Source of the DNA: Roseivivax isoporae LMG 25204
GTDB taxonomy: Bacteria > Pseudomonadota > Alphaproteobacteria > Rhodobacterales > Rhodobacteraceae
NCBI RefSeq assembly: GCF_000521865.1
Contig: NZ_JAME01000002.1
Location: 159,082 to 223,081, forward strand
Direction: 5' to 3'
Length of the DNA: 64,000 nt
Position numbers and translations under genes: made by a program. The notes below the pieces were generated by a model. The model had not been told where the DNA came from. It was given only the letters and a program-made list of their open reading frames with translations, and did no database searches. Positions 18,580 through 26,575 of this stretch are shown one piece after another (positions within the stretch are counted from its first letter, which is position 1; the number at the start of each line of letters is the position of its first letter).

Positions 18580-19364
18580 CCGACGCGATCGTGCATCCCT
18601 CCGCCGTGGTCGAGGACGGCGCGACGCTCGGTGCGGGCGTGCGCATCGGTCCGTTCTGCCACGTGGGTCCCGACGTGGTGCTCGGCGACCGCGTCGAGCT
18701 GAAGAGCCACGTGGTCGTCACCGGCGACACGCAGGTCGGCGAGGACACGATCATCTTCTCCTTCGCGGTGATCGGGGAGATCCCGCAGGACCTGAAGTTC
18801 CGGGGCGAGAAGACCCGGCTCGAGATCGGCGCGCGCAACCGGATCCGCGAACATGTCACGATGAACTCCGGCACCGAGGGCGGCGGCGGCGTCACCCGCG
18901 TGGGCGATGACGGGCTCTTCATGGCGGGCTGCCACGTGGCGCACGACGTGCAGGTGGGCAACCGCTGCATCCTCGTCAACAATTCCGCGCTGGCCGGGCA
19001 TTGCGTGCTCGAGGACGAGGTGATCGTCGGCGGGCTTTCGGGCGTGCACCAATGGGTCCGGATCGGCCGCGGCGCCATCATCGGCGCGGTGACCATGGTG
19101 ACGAACGACGTCATCCCGTACGGCCTGGTGCAGGCGCCCCGCGGCAAGCTCGACGGGCTGAACCTCGTCGGGCTGAAGCGCCGGGGCGTCGCGCGGTCGG
19201 ACATCACCGCGCTGCGCGCGGCGTTCCAGATGCTGGCGCAGGGCGAGGGCGCCTTTGCCGACCGCGCCCGGCGGCTCGGCGACGAGACACAGTCGGATTA
19301 CGTGCGCGAGATCGTTGCCTTCATCCTCGCCGACACCGACCGCCATTTCCTGACCCCGGGCTGA
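18576..19364 (+). CDS. lpxA: Acyl-ACP--UDP-N-acetylglucosamine O-acyltransferase
   Basis: 262-residue LpxA, first step of lipid A synthesis. The left-handed beta-helix hexapeptide repeats run through the first 190 residues (for example [20 protein letters not shown]). The [12 protein letters not shown] segment holds the catalytic His. The C-terminal helical domain ([20 protein letters not shown]) is present. It uses a GTG start overlapping the fabZ stop, and lpxI follows after 5 bp. Confidence 0.97.
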   Translation: MTDAIVHPSAVVEDGATLGAGVRIGPFCHVGPDVVLGDRVELKSHVVVTGDTQVGEDTIIFSFAVIGEIPQDLKFRGEKTRLEIGARNRIREHVTMNSGTEGGGGVTRVGDDGLFMAGCHVAHDVQVGNRCILVNNSALAGHCVLEDEVIVGGLSGVHQWVRIGRGAIIGAVTMVTNDVIPYGLVQAPRGKLDGLNLVGLKRRGVARSDITALRAAFQMLAQGEGAFADRARRLGDETQSDYVREIVAFILADTDRHFLTPG

Positions 19365-19369
19365 ACCCC

Positions 19370-20161
19370 ATGGGCCTCGCGCTCATCACAGGGCGGGGAG
19401 CGCTGCCGCGCGCGGTGGCCGAGGCGCAGACGGTGCCGCCGCTCGTCTGCGCGCTGTCCGGACACGCGCCCGAGGGGCTCGTGCCCGACATCGTCTTCCG
19501 GCTCGAGCGGCTGGGCGGGCTCATGGCGCGGCTGCGCCGGCGCGGGGTCGACCGCATCTGCCTCTGCGGCGGCATCGACCGGCCGCGGCTTTCACCCTTC
19601 GCCTTCGACCTCGCCACGCTGCGGCTCCTGCCGACGATCCGCCGCGCGCTGCGGCGGGGCGACGACGGCGCGCTGCGGCTGACCGTCGCGCTGTTCGAGA
19701 CGGCGGGGTTCACGGTGGTGGGCGCGCACGAGGCCGCGCCGGGCCTGCTGCCGCCGGCGGGCGTGCCGACCGCGGCGGAGCCGGACGGGGCAACCCGCGC
19801 GGATGTACGCGCCGGCGACGCGATCCTTGCCGAGATGGGGCGCGCCGATCTCGGCCAAGCCTGCATCCTGCGGGACGGGCAGGCCCTCGCGCGCGAACGG
19901 GACAGCGGCACCGACGCGATGATCGCGGGCCTCGGCACCGCGGGCAGGGGCGCGATCCTCTTCAAGGCGCCGAAGCCCGGCCAGGACCGGCGCGTGGACC
20001 TGCCGACCATCGGTCCCGCGACCGCCGCGGCGGCGGTCGCGGCGGGCCTCCGCGGCATCGTGATCGAGGCCGGCGGCGTCATCGTGCTCGACCGCGACGA
20101 GGTCGTGCGCCGGCTCGACGCGGCGGGGCTGTTCCTCTGGCTCAGGGAAAGGCAGGGCTGA
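19370..20161 (+). CDS. lpxI: UDP-2,3-diacylglucosamine diphosphatase LpxI
   Basis: 263-residue LpxI (formerly DUF1009), the alphaproteobacterial replacement of LpxH, which hydrolyses UDP-2,3-diacylglucosamine to lipid X. Visible family features are the N-terminal LALITGRGALPRAVAEA, the DAMIAGLG segment, FKAPKPGQDRRVDLPTIGP and the C-terminal IVIEAGGVIVLDRD. The start 5 bp after lpxA was chosen over the much longer open frame, which is a shadow of lpxA. Its stop overlaps the lpxB start. Confidence 0.95.
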   Translation: MGLALITGRGALPRAVAEAQTVPPLVCALSGHAPEGLVPDIVFRLERLGGLMARLRRRGVDRICLCGGIDRPRLSPFAFDLATLRLLPTIRRALRRGDDGALRLTVALFETAGFTVVGAHEAAPGLLPPAGVPTAAEPDGATRADVRAGDAILAEMGRADLGQACILRDGQALARERDSGTDAMIAGLGTAGRGAILFKAPKPGQDRRVDLPTIGPATAAAAVAAGLRGIVIEAGGVIVLDRDEVVRRLDAAGLFLWLRERQG

Positions 20162-21342
20162 TGCGGGTCTTCATCACGGCGGGCGAACCCTCCGGCGACC
20201 GGCTGGGCGCCGCGCTGATGGCCGGTCTCAACGACCTGACCGGCGGCGAGGTCAGCTTTACCGGTATCGGCGGCCCGCTGATGGAGGCGCAGGGCCTCGC
20301 CTCGATCTTTCCCATGGACGAGATCTCGATCATGGGCATCGGCGAGATCCTGGCGCAGTACCGCAGCCTGAAGCGCCGCATCCGCGAGACCGCCGAGGCG
20401 GCGATCGCCGAGGCCCCCGACGTGCTGATCAGCGTGGACCTGCCCGAGTTCTCGCTGCGCGTGGCCAAGATCGTCAAGGCGCGGTCGGACATCCGAACCG
20501 TGCACTACGTCGCGCCGACCGTGTGGGCGTGGCGGCCCGGACGTGCGCGGCGCATGGCGCGCCACATCGACCAGGTGCTGGCGCTCCTGCCGTTCGAGCC
20601 GCCCTACATGGAAGCGCACGGCATGCGCTGCGACTTCGTCGGTCACCCGGTCGTGACCGAGCCGCGGGCGAGCGACGCCGATGCTGCCGCCTTCCGCGCC
20701 GGACACGGGATCGACGACGCGCCCCTCGCGCTGATCCTGCCGGGCTCGCGCCGCTCCGAGGTCGCGCGCCTCGGTCCCGTCTTCGGCGAGGTGGTGACGC
20801 GGCTCGTGGCCGACCGCCCGGACCTGCGCTTCGTGGTGCCGGCGGCGCCCGCGGTCTCGGAGGCGGTGCACGCCATGGCGTCCGGCTGGCCCGGCGCGCC
20901 GGTGGTGCTCGACCCGCGCGGCCGCGACGCCGCCGTCGCCCTCGACGACAAGCGCGCGGCCTTCGCCGCCGCCGACGTGGCGCTCGCGGCCTCGGGCACC
21001 GTCTCGCTGGAACTTGCCGCCGCGGCGACACCCATGGTCATCGCCTACGACATGGCATGGCTCTCGCGGCAGATCATCGGGCGGATGCTCCTGACCGACA
21101 CCGTGACGCTCGTGAACCTCGTCTCGGACACCCGCGTCGTGCCCGAGTTCATCGGCAGCGACTGCCGCCCCGAGCCCATCGCGCGCGCCGTCCTGTCGGT
21201 CCTCGACGCACCCGAGGCGCAGCGGGACGCGATGGCGCTGACGATGGCGCGCCTCGGCCTCGACGGCCCACCGCCCGGCGAGCGCGCCGCGCGCGCGGTG
21301 CTCGAGGGGATCGGCCGCCCGGCGCCGGAGCCGCGGGCATAA
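20161..21342 (+). CDS. lpxB: Lipid-A-disaccharide synthase
   Basis: 393-residue GT19 glycosyltransferase that joins lipid X and UDP-2,3-diacylglucosamine. N-terminal MRVFITAGEPSGDRLGAALM, YVAPTVWAWRPGRARRM and LILPGSRRSEVARL are hallmark segments. It is the last gene of the cluster. Its stop codon TAA is the first part of the 8-bp target duplication of the adjacent insertion sequence, so the protein is intact. Confidence 0.98.
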   Translation: MRVFITAGEPSGDRLGAALMAGLNDLTGGEVSFTGIGGPLMEAQGLASIFPMDEISIMGIGEILAQYRSLKRRIRETAEAAIAEAPDVLISVDLPEFSLRVAKIVKARSDIRTVHYVAPTVWAWRPGRARRMARHIDQVLALLPFEPPYMEAHGMRCDFVGHPVVTEPRASDADAAAFRAGHGIDDAPLALILPGSRRSEVARLGPVFGEVVTRLVADRPDLRFVVPAAPAVSEAVHAMASGWPGAPVVLDPRGRDAAVALDDKRAAFAAADVALAASGTVSLELAAAATPMVIAYDMAWLSRQIIGRMLLTDTVTLVNLVSDTRVVPEFIGSDCRPEPIARAVLSVLDAPEAQRDAMALTMARLGLDGPPPGERAARAVLEGIGRPAPEPRA

Positions 21343-21347
21343 AAAAA
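21340..21347. repeat. Left copy of 8-bp target-site duplication (TAAAAAAA)
   Basis: TAAAAAAA directly abuts the left inverted repeat, and an identical copy abuts the right one at 23087-23094. Its first three bases are the lpxB stop codon. Eight base pairs is the duplication length known for the IS1595 family. Confidence 0.93.
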
Positions 21348-21371
21348 GGGGGTGTCCGCAAACCGTGTTGG
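21348..21371 (+). repeat. IS left inverted repeat (24 bp)
   Basis: Begins GGGGGTGTCCGCAAACC and is the exact reverse complement of 23063-23086. Confidence 0.95.
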
Positions 21372-21392
21372 CGCGCTTCGTGATTGCTTGGA

Positions 21393-22424
21393 ATGGCTTA
21401 TATCTCTCCGCTTTGCCCGCGGAGGATGCCCTTGCTACACCATGATTTTCGCCGATTTCTCGACGCCCTCGACCGCCTGAACCCGGCCCAGATCGAGGAT
21501 GCTCAAACGAAGATCCGGGATCTCCGGCGCAAGACGGAAGCGATCTCGGAGATCGAAGCACGGACAAACCAAGAACACAAGTGTCCATTCTGCGCCGACG
21601 AGCGGCGCCAGAAATGGGGCCGCACACGAACCAAGATCCAGCGCTACCGATGCTCCGGCTGCAAGAAGACCTATTCCGGCCGCACTGGCAGCGCACTTGG
21701 CCGCATTCATCGCCCGGACCTGTTCATGGTCGCGCTGCGGGATATGCTGGGCACCTCTGCGCCCAAGTCGGTGCGCAAGCTCGCCAAGCAACTCGACGTC
21801 AACAAATATACGGTCTGGCGCTGGCGGATGCTCGTATTCTCGATCATCCGGAACAGCAACGTGGCGGCGAGTTTCTCGGGAATCATCGAGGCGGACGAGA
21901 CCTACCAGCGAGAGTCGCGCAAGGGTTCTCGCGAATGGGTCCGTCACTTTGCAGATCCCAAGAATGTCGCGGCGCCGCCCCGTCCCAGGTGGGAGGATTA
22001 CACGACAAAAGGGCTGAAGATGATGCGGGGACTCTCCAGATGGCAGCTCCCCATTCTCACGGTCGCAGACCGTGGAGGCGCGCGCCTCTTCCGACGCCTT
22101 CCGAACCGCAAGGGCATAACGCTCGAGCGTGCAATGAAGCCGCTGGTGCCCGTCGATGCCGTGCTCTGTTCGGATGGCGCCAATGGCTACATGAATCTGG
22201 CGACCGCAGTCGGCCTGGAGCATTTCGTTGTCGGCAGCAAGCCAGGCAAGCGCGTGACCGCAGGATGCTATCACATCCAGAACGTGAACTCGCTCCATGC
22301 CCGCTACAAGAGGTTCATCAAGCCATTCTGCGGACCGGCCACGAAGAACCTTGCCGGCTACATCCGCTGGCTGGAGGTGCGGCTGGCGGGCACGCGCGCA
22401 GCGGATGTCATAAGGTCTTCATAG
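21393..22424 (+). CDS. IS1595-family (ISXO2-like) transposase
   Basis: 343-residue DDE-type transposase. An N-terminal zinc ribbon has CPFC (Cys64, Cys67) and CSGC (Cys87, Cys90). It is followed by a helix-turn-helix-like region (RKLAKQLDVNKYTVWRWR). The catalytic core has the first Asp in EADETYQ (Asp168) and the second in CSDGANGY (Asp261), with the third catalytic position expected in the stretch HIQNVNSLHARYKRF (residues 294-308). No frameshift or stop interrupts it, so it should be active. ATG at 21426 is an alternative start; neither has a clear ribosome site. Confidence 0.92.
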   Translation: MAYISPLCPRRMPLLHHDFRRFLDALDRLNPAQIEDAQTKIRDLRRKTEAISEIEARTNQEHKCPFCADERRQKWGRTRTKIQRYRCSGCKKTYSGRTGSALGRIHRPDLFMVALRDMLGTSAPKSVRKLAKQLDVNKYTVWRWRMLVFSIIRNSNVAASFSGIIEADETYQRESRKGSREWVRHFADPKNVAAPPRPRWEDYTTKGLKMMRGLSRWQLPILTVADRGGARLFRRLPNRKGITLERAMKPLVPVDAVLCSDGANGYMNLATAVGLEHFVVGSKPGKRVTAGCYHIQNVNSLHARYKRFIKPFCGPATKNLAGYIRWLEVRLAGTRAADVIRSS

Positions 22425-22511
22425 CCAATCGCTGTGACGAGCTCCGAGCACCATTGCGAACGCTTGGAGCCGCAGATAGCAAGATACGAAGCAACGGTCG
22501 GAATAGTGCAG

Positions 22512-23036
22512 ATGCGAAAGCTCATTCTCGTCCTGATTGGGATCGCCGCGACTGGCTGCAACCTGGAGACCCATCGCGCCCAGGTTGAGGTCGAAGATGG
22601 TGCCTCTGTTGCGCTCGTAATCAGCCCCATGTTCAGCTTGCAAAGCGATTGGCATCGGAAGCTATCGATTGAGACACCGGCGGGCGCGCTGGTGAGTGAT
22701 CTTTTCGAAGATACCGGCTGGTGGAGAGGGAGTAATCTGTATCGCCATTCGTCAGGTGCTTATGTTCTGCACGAGGGGCAAGCTGGGTGTGTTCTCTTCC
22801 GCGTCTCCCCTCCTGAGCTGATTAGCGACCCAGCCATTTCGTGCAATAAGACCGAGCGGACTTCCGACGGTGACATGGTTCAGACGCGAACTTCACCGGA
22901 GGAGCTTCCGCCATCGAAATTCTATAAAGACTTCGAATATATCGGTCGCTTCGAGGAAACCTCGCGAAGACAAGAGCCGATCATCTTCATCGGTGCCGAT
23001 GAGAAGACTGAAGCAGAACTGCCCGAAATACTATAG
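22512..23036 (+). CDS. IS passenger gene: putative lipoprotein (174 aa), unknown function
   Basis: The product starts MRKLILVLIGIAATGC, a lipoprotein-type signal peptide with Cys16 as the likely lipidated residue, although Ala at -3 makes the lipobox imperfect. The mature part is mixed in charge, with a Trp-rich spot (DTGWWRGSN) and a Cys pair (Cys at CVLF and SCNK). It sits between the transposase stop and the right IS end, on the same strand. The start at 22512 was chosen because it begins the signal peptide. I recognise no family. IS1595 members are known to carry passenger genes. Codon use is less GC-biased than the host's, which indicates transfer with the IS. Confidence 0.65.
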   Translation: MRKLILVLIGIAATGCNLETHRAQVEVEDGASVALVISPMFSLQSDWHRKLSIETPAGALVSDLFEDTGWWRGSNLYRHSSGAYVLHEGQAGCVLFRVSPPELISDPAISCNKTERTSDGDMVQTRTSPEELPPSKFYKDFEYIGRFEETSRRQEPIIFIGADEKTEAELPEIL

Positions 23037-23062
23037 ATGCGCGCTTCGCTCCATCTAACTGA

Positions 23063-23086
23063 CCAACACGGTTTGCGGACACCCCC
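23063..23086 (-). repeat. IS right inverted repeat (24 bp)
   Basis: Ends GGTTTGCGGACACCCCC and is the exact reverse complement of 21348-21371. Confidence 0.95.
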
Positions 23087-23094
23087 TAAAAAAA
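23087..23094. repeat. Right copy of 8-bp target-site duplication (TAAAAAAA)
   Basis: Identical to 21340-21347. On the minus strand it supplies the T-run of the terminator of the ialB-like gene. Confidence 0.93.
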
Positions 23095-23116
23095 GGCCGG
23101 GCATGCGGCCCGGCCT
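23087..23116 (-). terminator. Intrinsic terminator of the ialB-like gene, T-tract duplicated by the IS
   Basis: A hairpin AGGCCGGGC / GCCCGGCCT with loop ATGCG (23094-23116) is followed on the minus strand by seven Ts and an A. It lies about 40 bp after the ialB-like stop. Before the insertion the same hairpin and A-run followed directly after lpxB. A second hairpin (TCCGGGGC / GCCCCGGA) lies at about 23124-23145. Confidence 0.85.
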
Positions 23117-23156
23117 GACGGAGTCCGGGGCGATGAGGCCCCGGATCGTGCTGCGA

Positions 23157-23855
23157 TCACTGCGTCTGGATCGGCTCCAGCGCGTCGAAGCCCGCGGTGA
23201 AGCCCGACAGCGACATCTCGGTCACGACCTGCTGGTCCGGCGCGAGGGCGGGAACGATCGACACGCGTGCGACGGCGCCGCGGCGGAACTGGTTCACGTC
23301 CTCCTGCGTGAAGCCGATCCGCGCAATGCAGCCGATCTGCGTGCAGAAGGCGAAGTCGTAGCGCTTGGCCTGGCCGTTGTCGACGGCGATGGTCAGCTTC
23401 TGGGTCAGCAGGGTCTCGAGCGGCACGATCATGTTCGCGCCGGCGACGACCTGGCCGCCACCCTCGACCTTGAAGATGCGGGCCTCGGCGACGGGGTTGC
23501 CCTCGGCCGCCTCGAGCAGCTGGAACAGCTGGCACGGCCCCTCGGAGCCGTCGGGCAGCCGCACGCATTCCACCTGCCACTCGCCCTCTTCGGACTTGAT
23601 GAAGGTCCGGTCCTGATCGGGCTGGGCGTTCACCGCCTCGCCGGTGTCGAGCGCGTTCTGCACGCCCTCGTCCGCGTCGCCGGTCTGCGCCTCGGGAGCG
23701 GCGGTCTCGCCGGCGGGGGCCTCCGTGCCCTGGTCCTGCGCGGCCCCGGCGGGCGCTTCGGCCTCGGGAGTGGTGCCGGTCGTCGCGTCCTGGGCAAAGG
23801 CGGGCGCCGCGGACATCGCCGCGATCAGGGCAAGGTGGGTCAGTCGCATGGTCAT
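23157..23855 (-). CDS. Invasion-associated locus B (IalB) family periplasmic protein
   Basis: 232-residue secreted protein. A signal peptide (about 1-22, MTMRLTHLALIAAMSAAPAFAQ) is followed by an Ala/Glu/Pro/Thr-rich linker of about 60 residues and then the IalB domain. That domain contains WQVECVRLPDGSEGPCQLFQ, ANMIVPLETLL and FCTQIGCIARIGF. The two Cys pairs could form disulfides. ATG at 23855 has GGAGGA 6 bases upstream; ATG at 23849 is possible. The function of IalB proteins in non-pathogens is unclear. The neighbouring IS inserted in its terminator but left the gene intact. Confidence 0.9.
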   Translation of the reverse strand: MTMRLTHLALIAAMSAAPAFAQDATTGTTPEAEAPAGAAQDQGTEAPAGETAAPEAQTGDADEGVQNALDTGEAVNAQPDQDRTFIKSEEGEWQVECVRLPDGSEGPCQLFQLLEAAEGNPVAEARIFKVEGGGQVVAGANMIVPLETLLTQKLTIAVDNGQAKRYDFAFCTQIGCIARIGFTQEDVNQFRRGAVARVSIVPALAPDQQVVTEMSLSGFTAGFDALEPIQTQ

Positions 23856-23978
23856 ATGGCTCCTCCGAGCGGTCGTCGTCGTGTGGTCGCGCCCGCGATA
23901 GCATGCGGACCGGCAAGTGTCAGGGGGCAAAGCGGCAGCCCGGGGCGAGGGCCTGCGGCGGCTCCGCGCCGACCATAG

Positions 23979-24006
23979 AAAAAGGGGCCGCACCGGGCCC
24001 CTTTTT
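23979..24006. terminator. Bidirectional terminator-like hairpin with A5/T5 flanks
   Basis: AAAAAGGGGCC, a six-base loop GCACCG, then GGCCCCTTTTT. Both strands therefore read a hairpin followed by five Ts. It lies between two divergently transcribed genes, where no mRNA end is expected, so it suggests an unannotated transcript. Confidence 0.7.
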
Positions 24007-24086
24007 CCCTTGTATCTCCCCGTCGGACCGGCCGACTTTGTCATTGGCGTGACGCTACGACGCGGCCATGCCATCGGTCAACAGGC

Positions 24087-24110
24087 AAAAACGTGCCGGT
24101 TTCGGCATGT
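24087..24110 (-). terminator. Terminator-like hairpin, minus strand
   Basis: ACGTGCCG and CGGCATGT pair (one G-T wobble) around a GTTT loop, with AAAAA on the plus-strand left side, which reads as a U-run on the minus transcript. Confidence 0.5.
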
Positions 24111-24121
24111 GAGGCCCGCGG

Positions 24122-24147
24122 AAAAAAGCCGCGCCCGGGGGCGCGGC
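24122..24147 (-). terminator. Strong intrinsic terminator, minus strand
   Basis: GCCGCGCC / GGCGCGGC with a CGGG loop, followed on the minus strand by six Ts. No annotated minus-strand gene ends here; it would terminate the candidate small RNA listed next. Confidence 0.7.
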
Positions 24148-24215
24148 CAGTCAGACAGGGAGGAGACCCGGGGAAGAAGAGGAAGACACCCGGGCCGCCC
24201 TCGGTATGACGCAGA
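24122..24215 (-). ncRNA. Candidate small RNA with anti-Shine-Dalgarno motif
   Basis: On the minus strand this stretch reads, in order, a CCCGGG hairpin with a pyrimidine-rich loop (stem arms at 24167-24172 and 24189-24194), an exposed CTCCTCCCT (24157-24165), and the strong terminator at 24122-24147. This layout resembles alphaproteobacterial trans-acting sRNAs with CCUCC loops, a known theme. The 5' end is a guess, and no clear promoter was found. On the plus strand the same bases read AGGGAGGAG but no start codon follows at a suitable distance. Confidence 0.35.
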
Positions 24216-24264
24216 AAGGTTAACCAGTGGTGGCCGGACCGGTCGCCGAAGCGAGGAACGGACG

Positions 24265-25803
24265 ATGCAAGAAGGTGTCTTCGTGGGGGGCGCGGGCGAG
24301 GGCTACGCCGAGAAGCAGTTCCTGCCGCTGGGCTATGCCAACCGGCACGGGCTGATCGCCGGTGCGACCGGCACCGGCAAGACGGTCACGCTGCAAATCC
24401 TTGCGGAGGGCTTTTCCGCCGCGGGCGTGCCGGTCGTCCTGTCCGACGTCAAGGGCGACCTGTCGGGCCTCGCGGCGCCGGGATCGGTGGACCACAAGCT
24501 CCATGGCGCCTTCGCCGAACGCGCGCGGCGGATCGGGTTCGACGACTACGCCTATGCCGGCTTCCCGGTGACGTTCTGGGATCTCTTCGGCGTGCAGGGC
24601 CATCCGGTGCGCACGACGGTGGCCGAGATGGGCCCTCTCCTGCTGTCGCGGCTCCTCGACCTGACCGAGGCGCAGGAGGGCGTGCTGAACGTGGCCTTCC
24701 GCGTGGCCGACGAGGAGGGGCTGCCGCTTCTCGACCTGAAGGATCTGCAGGCGCTGCTCGTCTGGGTCGGCGAGACCCGCGAGGCGCTGTCGCTGCGCTA
24801 TGGAAATGTGGCGGTGCAGACCGTGGGTGCGATCCTGCGGCGGCTCCTCGTCCTCGAGACCGAGGGGGCCGCGGATTTCTTCGGCGAGCCGGCGCTCGAA
24901 CTCGGCGACCTGATGCGGACGGCGCCGGACGGGCGCGGGCAGGTCAACGTGATCGCCGCCGACCGGCTGATGGCGGCGCCGCGGCTCTACGCGACCTTCC
25001 TGCTGTGGCTCCTGTCCGAGCTTTTCGAGGAGCTGCCCGAGGTGGGCGACCCCGAGAAGCCGCGGCTCGTCTTCTTCTTCGACGAGGCGCACCTGCTCTT
25101 CGACGACGCGCCGCGTGCGCTGATCGACAAGGTGGAACAGGTTGCTCGGCTGATCCGGTCCAAGGGCGTCGGCGTCTACTTCGTCACGCAGAACCCCGAC
25201 GACGTGCCGCAGGACATCCTGGCCCAGCTCGGCAACCGGGTGCAGCACGCGTTGCGCGCCTTCACCGCGCGCGACCAGAAGGCGCTGAGGATGGCGGCCG
25301 AGACCTATCGCACCAACCCCGCCTTCGACACCGAGGCGGCGATCCGCGAGGTCGGGACGGGCGAGGCGGTGACCTCGTTCCTCGAGCGCAAGGGGGCCCC
25401 CGGCATGGTGCAGCGCACGCTGGTACGGCCGCCGTCCTCGCGCCTTGGCCCGCTGCCGCCGGAGGAGCGCGCGCGCCTTCTCGCGGCCTCGGAACTCGCG
25501 GCGAAATATGCCGCCGCGCTGGACCGCGTGTCGGCCCACGAGATCCTCGCCGAACGGGCCGCCGCCGCCGCGCGCGCCGCCGAGGCCGCGGCGCCGGAGG
25601 AGGACCCCGCGCCCGAAGGCCGGCGCGCGGGCGGGGGGCGGCGCTATTCCGGCCCGCGGTCGGGCGGGGGAGCATCGCCGGCCCCGCGCGAGGACGGGGG
25701 CCTCGGGGCCGCGCTCGCGCAGGCACTGGTCAAGGAACTGAGCGGCACGACAGGCCGGCGGATCGTGCGCGGCGTCCTCGGCGGACTTTTCCGAGGACGC
25801 TGA
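24265..25803 (+). CDS. HerA-like ATPase, DUF853 (YjgR) family
   Basis: 512-residue ATPase of the HerA/FtsK superfamily. Walker A is IAGATGTGKT (residues 31-40) and Walker B is VFFFDEAHLLF. The arginine and sensor region RLIRSKGVGVYFVTQNP-type segment follows. The C-terminal 80 residues are an Ala/Pro/Gly/Arg-rich low-complexity tail ending in a basic Gly-rich stretch. There are no membrane helices. ATG at 24265 was chosen with GAGGAAC upstream; the frame opens far upstream without similarity. The cellular role of DUF853 proteins is not established. Confidence 0.92.
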   Translation: MQEGVFVGGAGEGYAEKQFLPLGYANRHGLIAGATGTGKTVTLQILAEGFSAAGVPVVLSDVKGDLSGLAAPGSVDHKLHGAFAERARRIGFDDYAYAGFPVTFWDLFGVQGHPVRTTVAEMGPLLLSRLLDLTEAQEGVLNVAFRVADEEGLPLLDLKDLQALLVWVGETREALSLRYGNVAVQTVGAILRRLLVLETEGAADFFGEPALELGDLMRTAPDGRGQVNVIAADRLMAAPRLYATFLLWLLSELFEELPEVGDPEKPRLVFFFDEAHLLFDDAPRALIDKVEQVARLIRSKGVGVYFVTQNPDDVPQDILAQLGNRVQHALRAFTARDQKALRMAAETYRTNPAFDTEAAIREVGTGEAVTSFLERKGAPGMVQRTLVRPPSSRLGPLPPEERARLLAASELAAKYAAALDRVSAHEILAERAAAAARAAEAAAPEEDPAPEGRRAGGGRRYSGPRSGGGASPAPREDGGLGAALAQALVKELSGTTGRRIVRGVLGGLFRGR

Positions 25804-26052
25804 CATCTCATGAAAGTTGCATTTGAATTGTTCTAAGGTCGATACATCTGGGCCTGCGTAACGCAATCTCCCGGCGTCGGGACCGGGAGACGAAGACAAT
25901 AGGGACGGTCCGGCCGAATGCCCGACGGCGCCGGACCGGAAAAGTTCAGGGTCACCGCATTTGAAACGATCGATCTGCAGGATTCCGGGTCCGCGCCCGG
26001 CCCATCGTGCGTCCCCGGATCATCCGGGCCGCGCCATCCGGGGAGCGGCGCC

Positions 26053-26544
26053 ATGAGCGTGCGCGACGCGCGGGTGGACGACGCCGCCGAGATCGTGGCG
26101 CTCGTCAATCCGGTCATCGCGCTCACCACCGTCACCTTCACCTCGTCGCTGCGGGACGAGAACAGCATGCGCGCCACCATCGCCGCGCGGCCCGGCGCCT
26201 TTCTCGTGGCCGAATACGAGGGGCGCGTCGCTGGCTTTGCCACCTATTTCCAGTTCCGCGTCGGCAACGGATACGCCTCGACGATGGAGCACACGATCAA
26301 CGTGGGGCCGGGCGCCCGGCGCATGGGGTTCGGCCGGCTCCTGATGGCGGAACTCGAGGGGCGCGCGCGGCAGAACGGCGTCGGCAGCCTGATCGCGGCG
26401 ATCAGCGGCGAGAATCCCGAGGCCATGCGCTTTCACGCCGCGATCGGCTTCGTCGAGGCCGGCCGCCTGCAGGCCGCGGGGCGCAAGTTCGACCGCTGGA
26501 TCGATCTGGTGCTGATGCAGAAAATGCTCGTGACCTGTGCCTGA
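26053..26544 (+). CDS. GNAT-family N-acetyltransferase (phosphinothricin-acetyltransferase-like)
   Basis: 163-residue GNAT enzyme. The acetyl-CoA binding motif A region is VGPGARRMGFGRLLMAEL. Strand-helix features are VRDARVDDAAEIVALVNPVI at the N-terminus and AISGENPEAMRFHAAIGFVE at the C-terminus. This arrangement is shared with phosphinothricin and methionine-sulfoximine acetyltransferases, but substrate cannot be assigned. ATG at 26053 matches the family start. The 249-bp spacer before it holds only a short CTCCCG/CGGGAG hairpin (25868-25889). Confidence 0.9.
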   Translation: MSVRDARVDDAAEIVALVNPVIALTTVTFTSSLRDENSMRATIAARPGAFLVAEYEGRVAGFATYFQFRVGNGYASTMEHTINVGPGARRMGFGRLLMAELEGRARQNGVGSLIAAISGENPEAMRFHAAIGFVEAGRLQAAGRKFDRWIDLVLMQKMLVTCA

Positions 26545-26575
26545 CAAGCCGAGGGCCGTGCCCTACACTTCCCCC

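Larger units (their letters stand above)
21348..23086 (+). mobile_element. IS1595-family insertion sequence with passenger gene, 1,739 bp, intact
   Basis: The element is bounded by perfect 24-bp inverted repeats (21348-21371 and 23063-23086, starting GGGGGTGTCCGC) and flanked by 8-bp direct repeats. It encodes an intact transposase and, downstream on the same strand, a lipoprotein-like cargo gene. Base composition is visibly less GC-rich than the host genes, most clearly in the cargo half. The IS lies between the lpxB stop and the hairpin of the terminator serving the convergent ialB-like gene. Identical ends and an intact duplication suggest recent insertion. Family name is inferred from the transposase type and duplication length. 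Confidence 0.93.
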
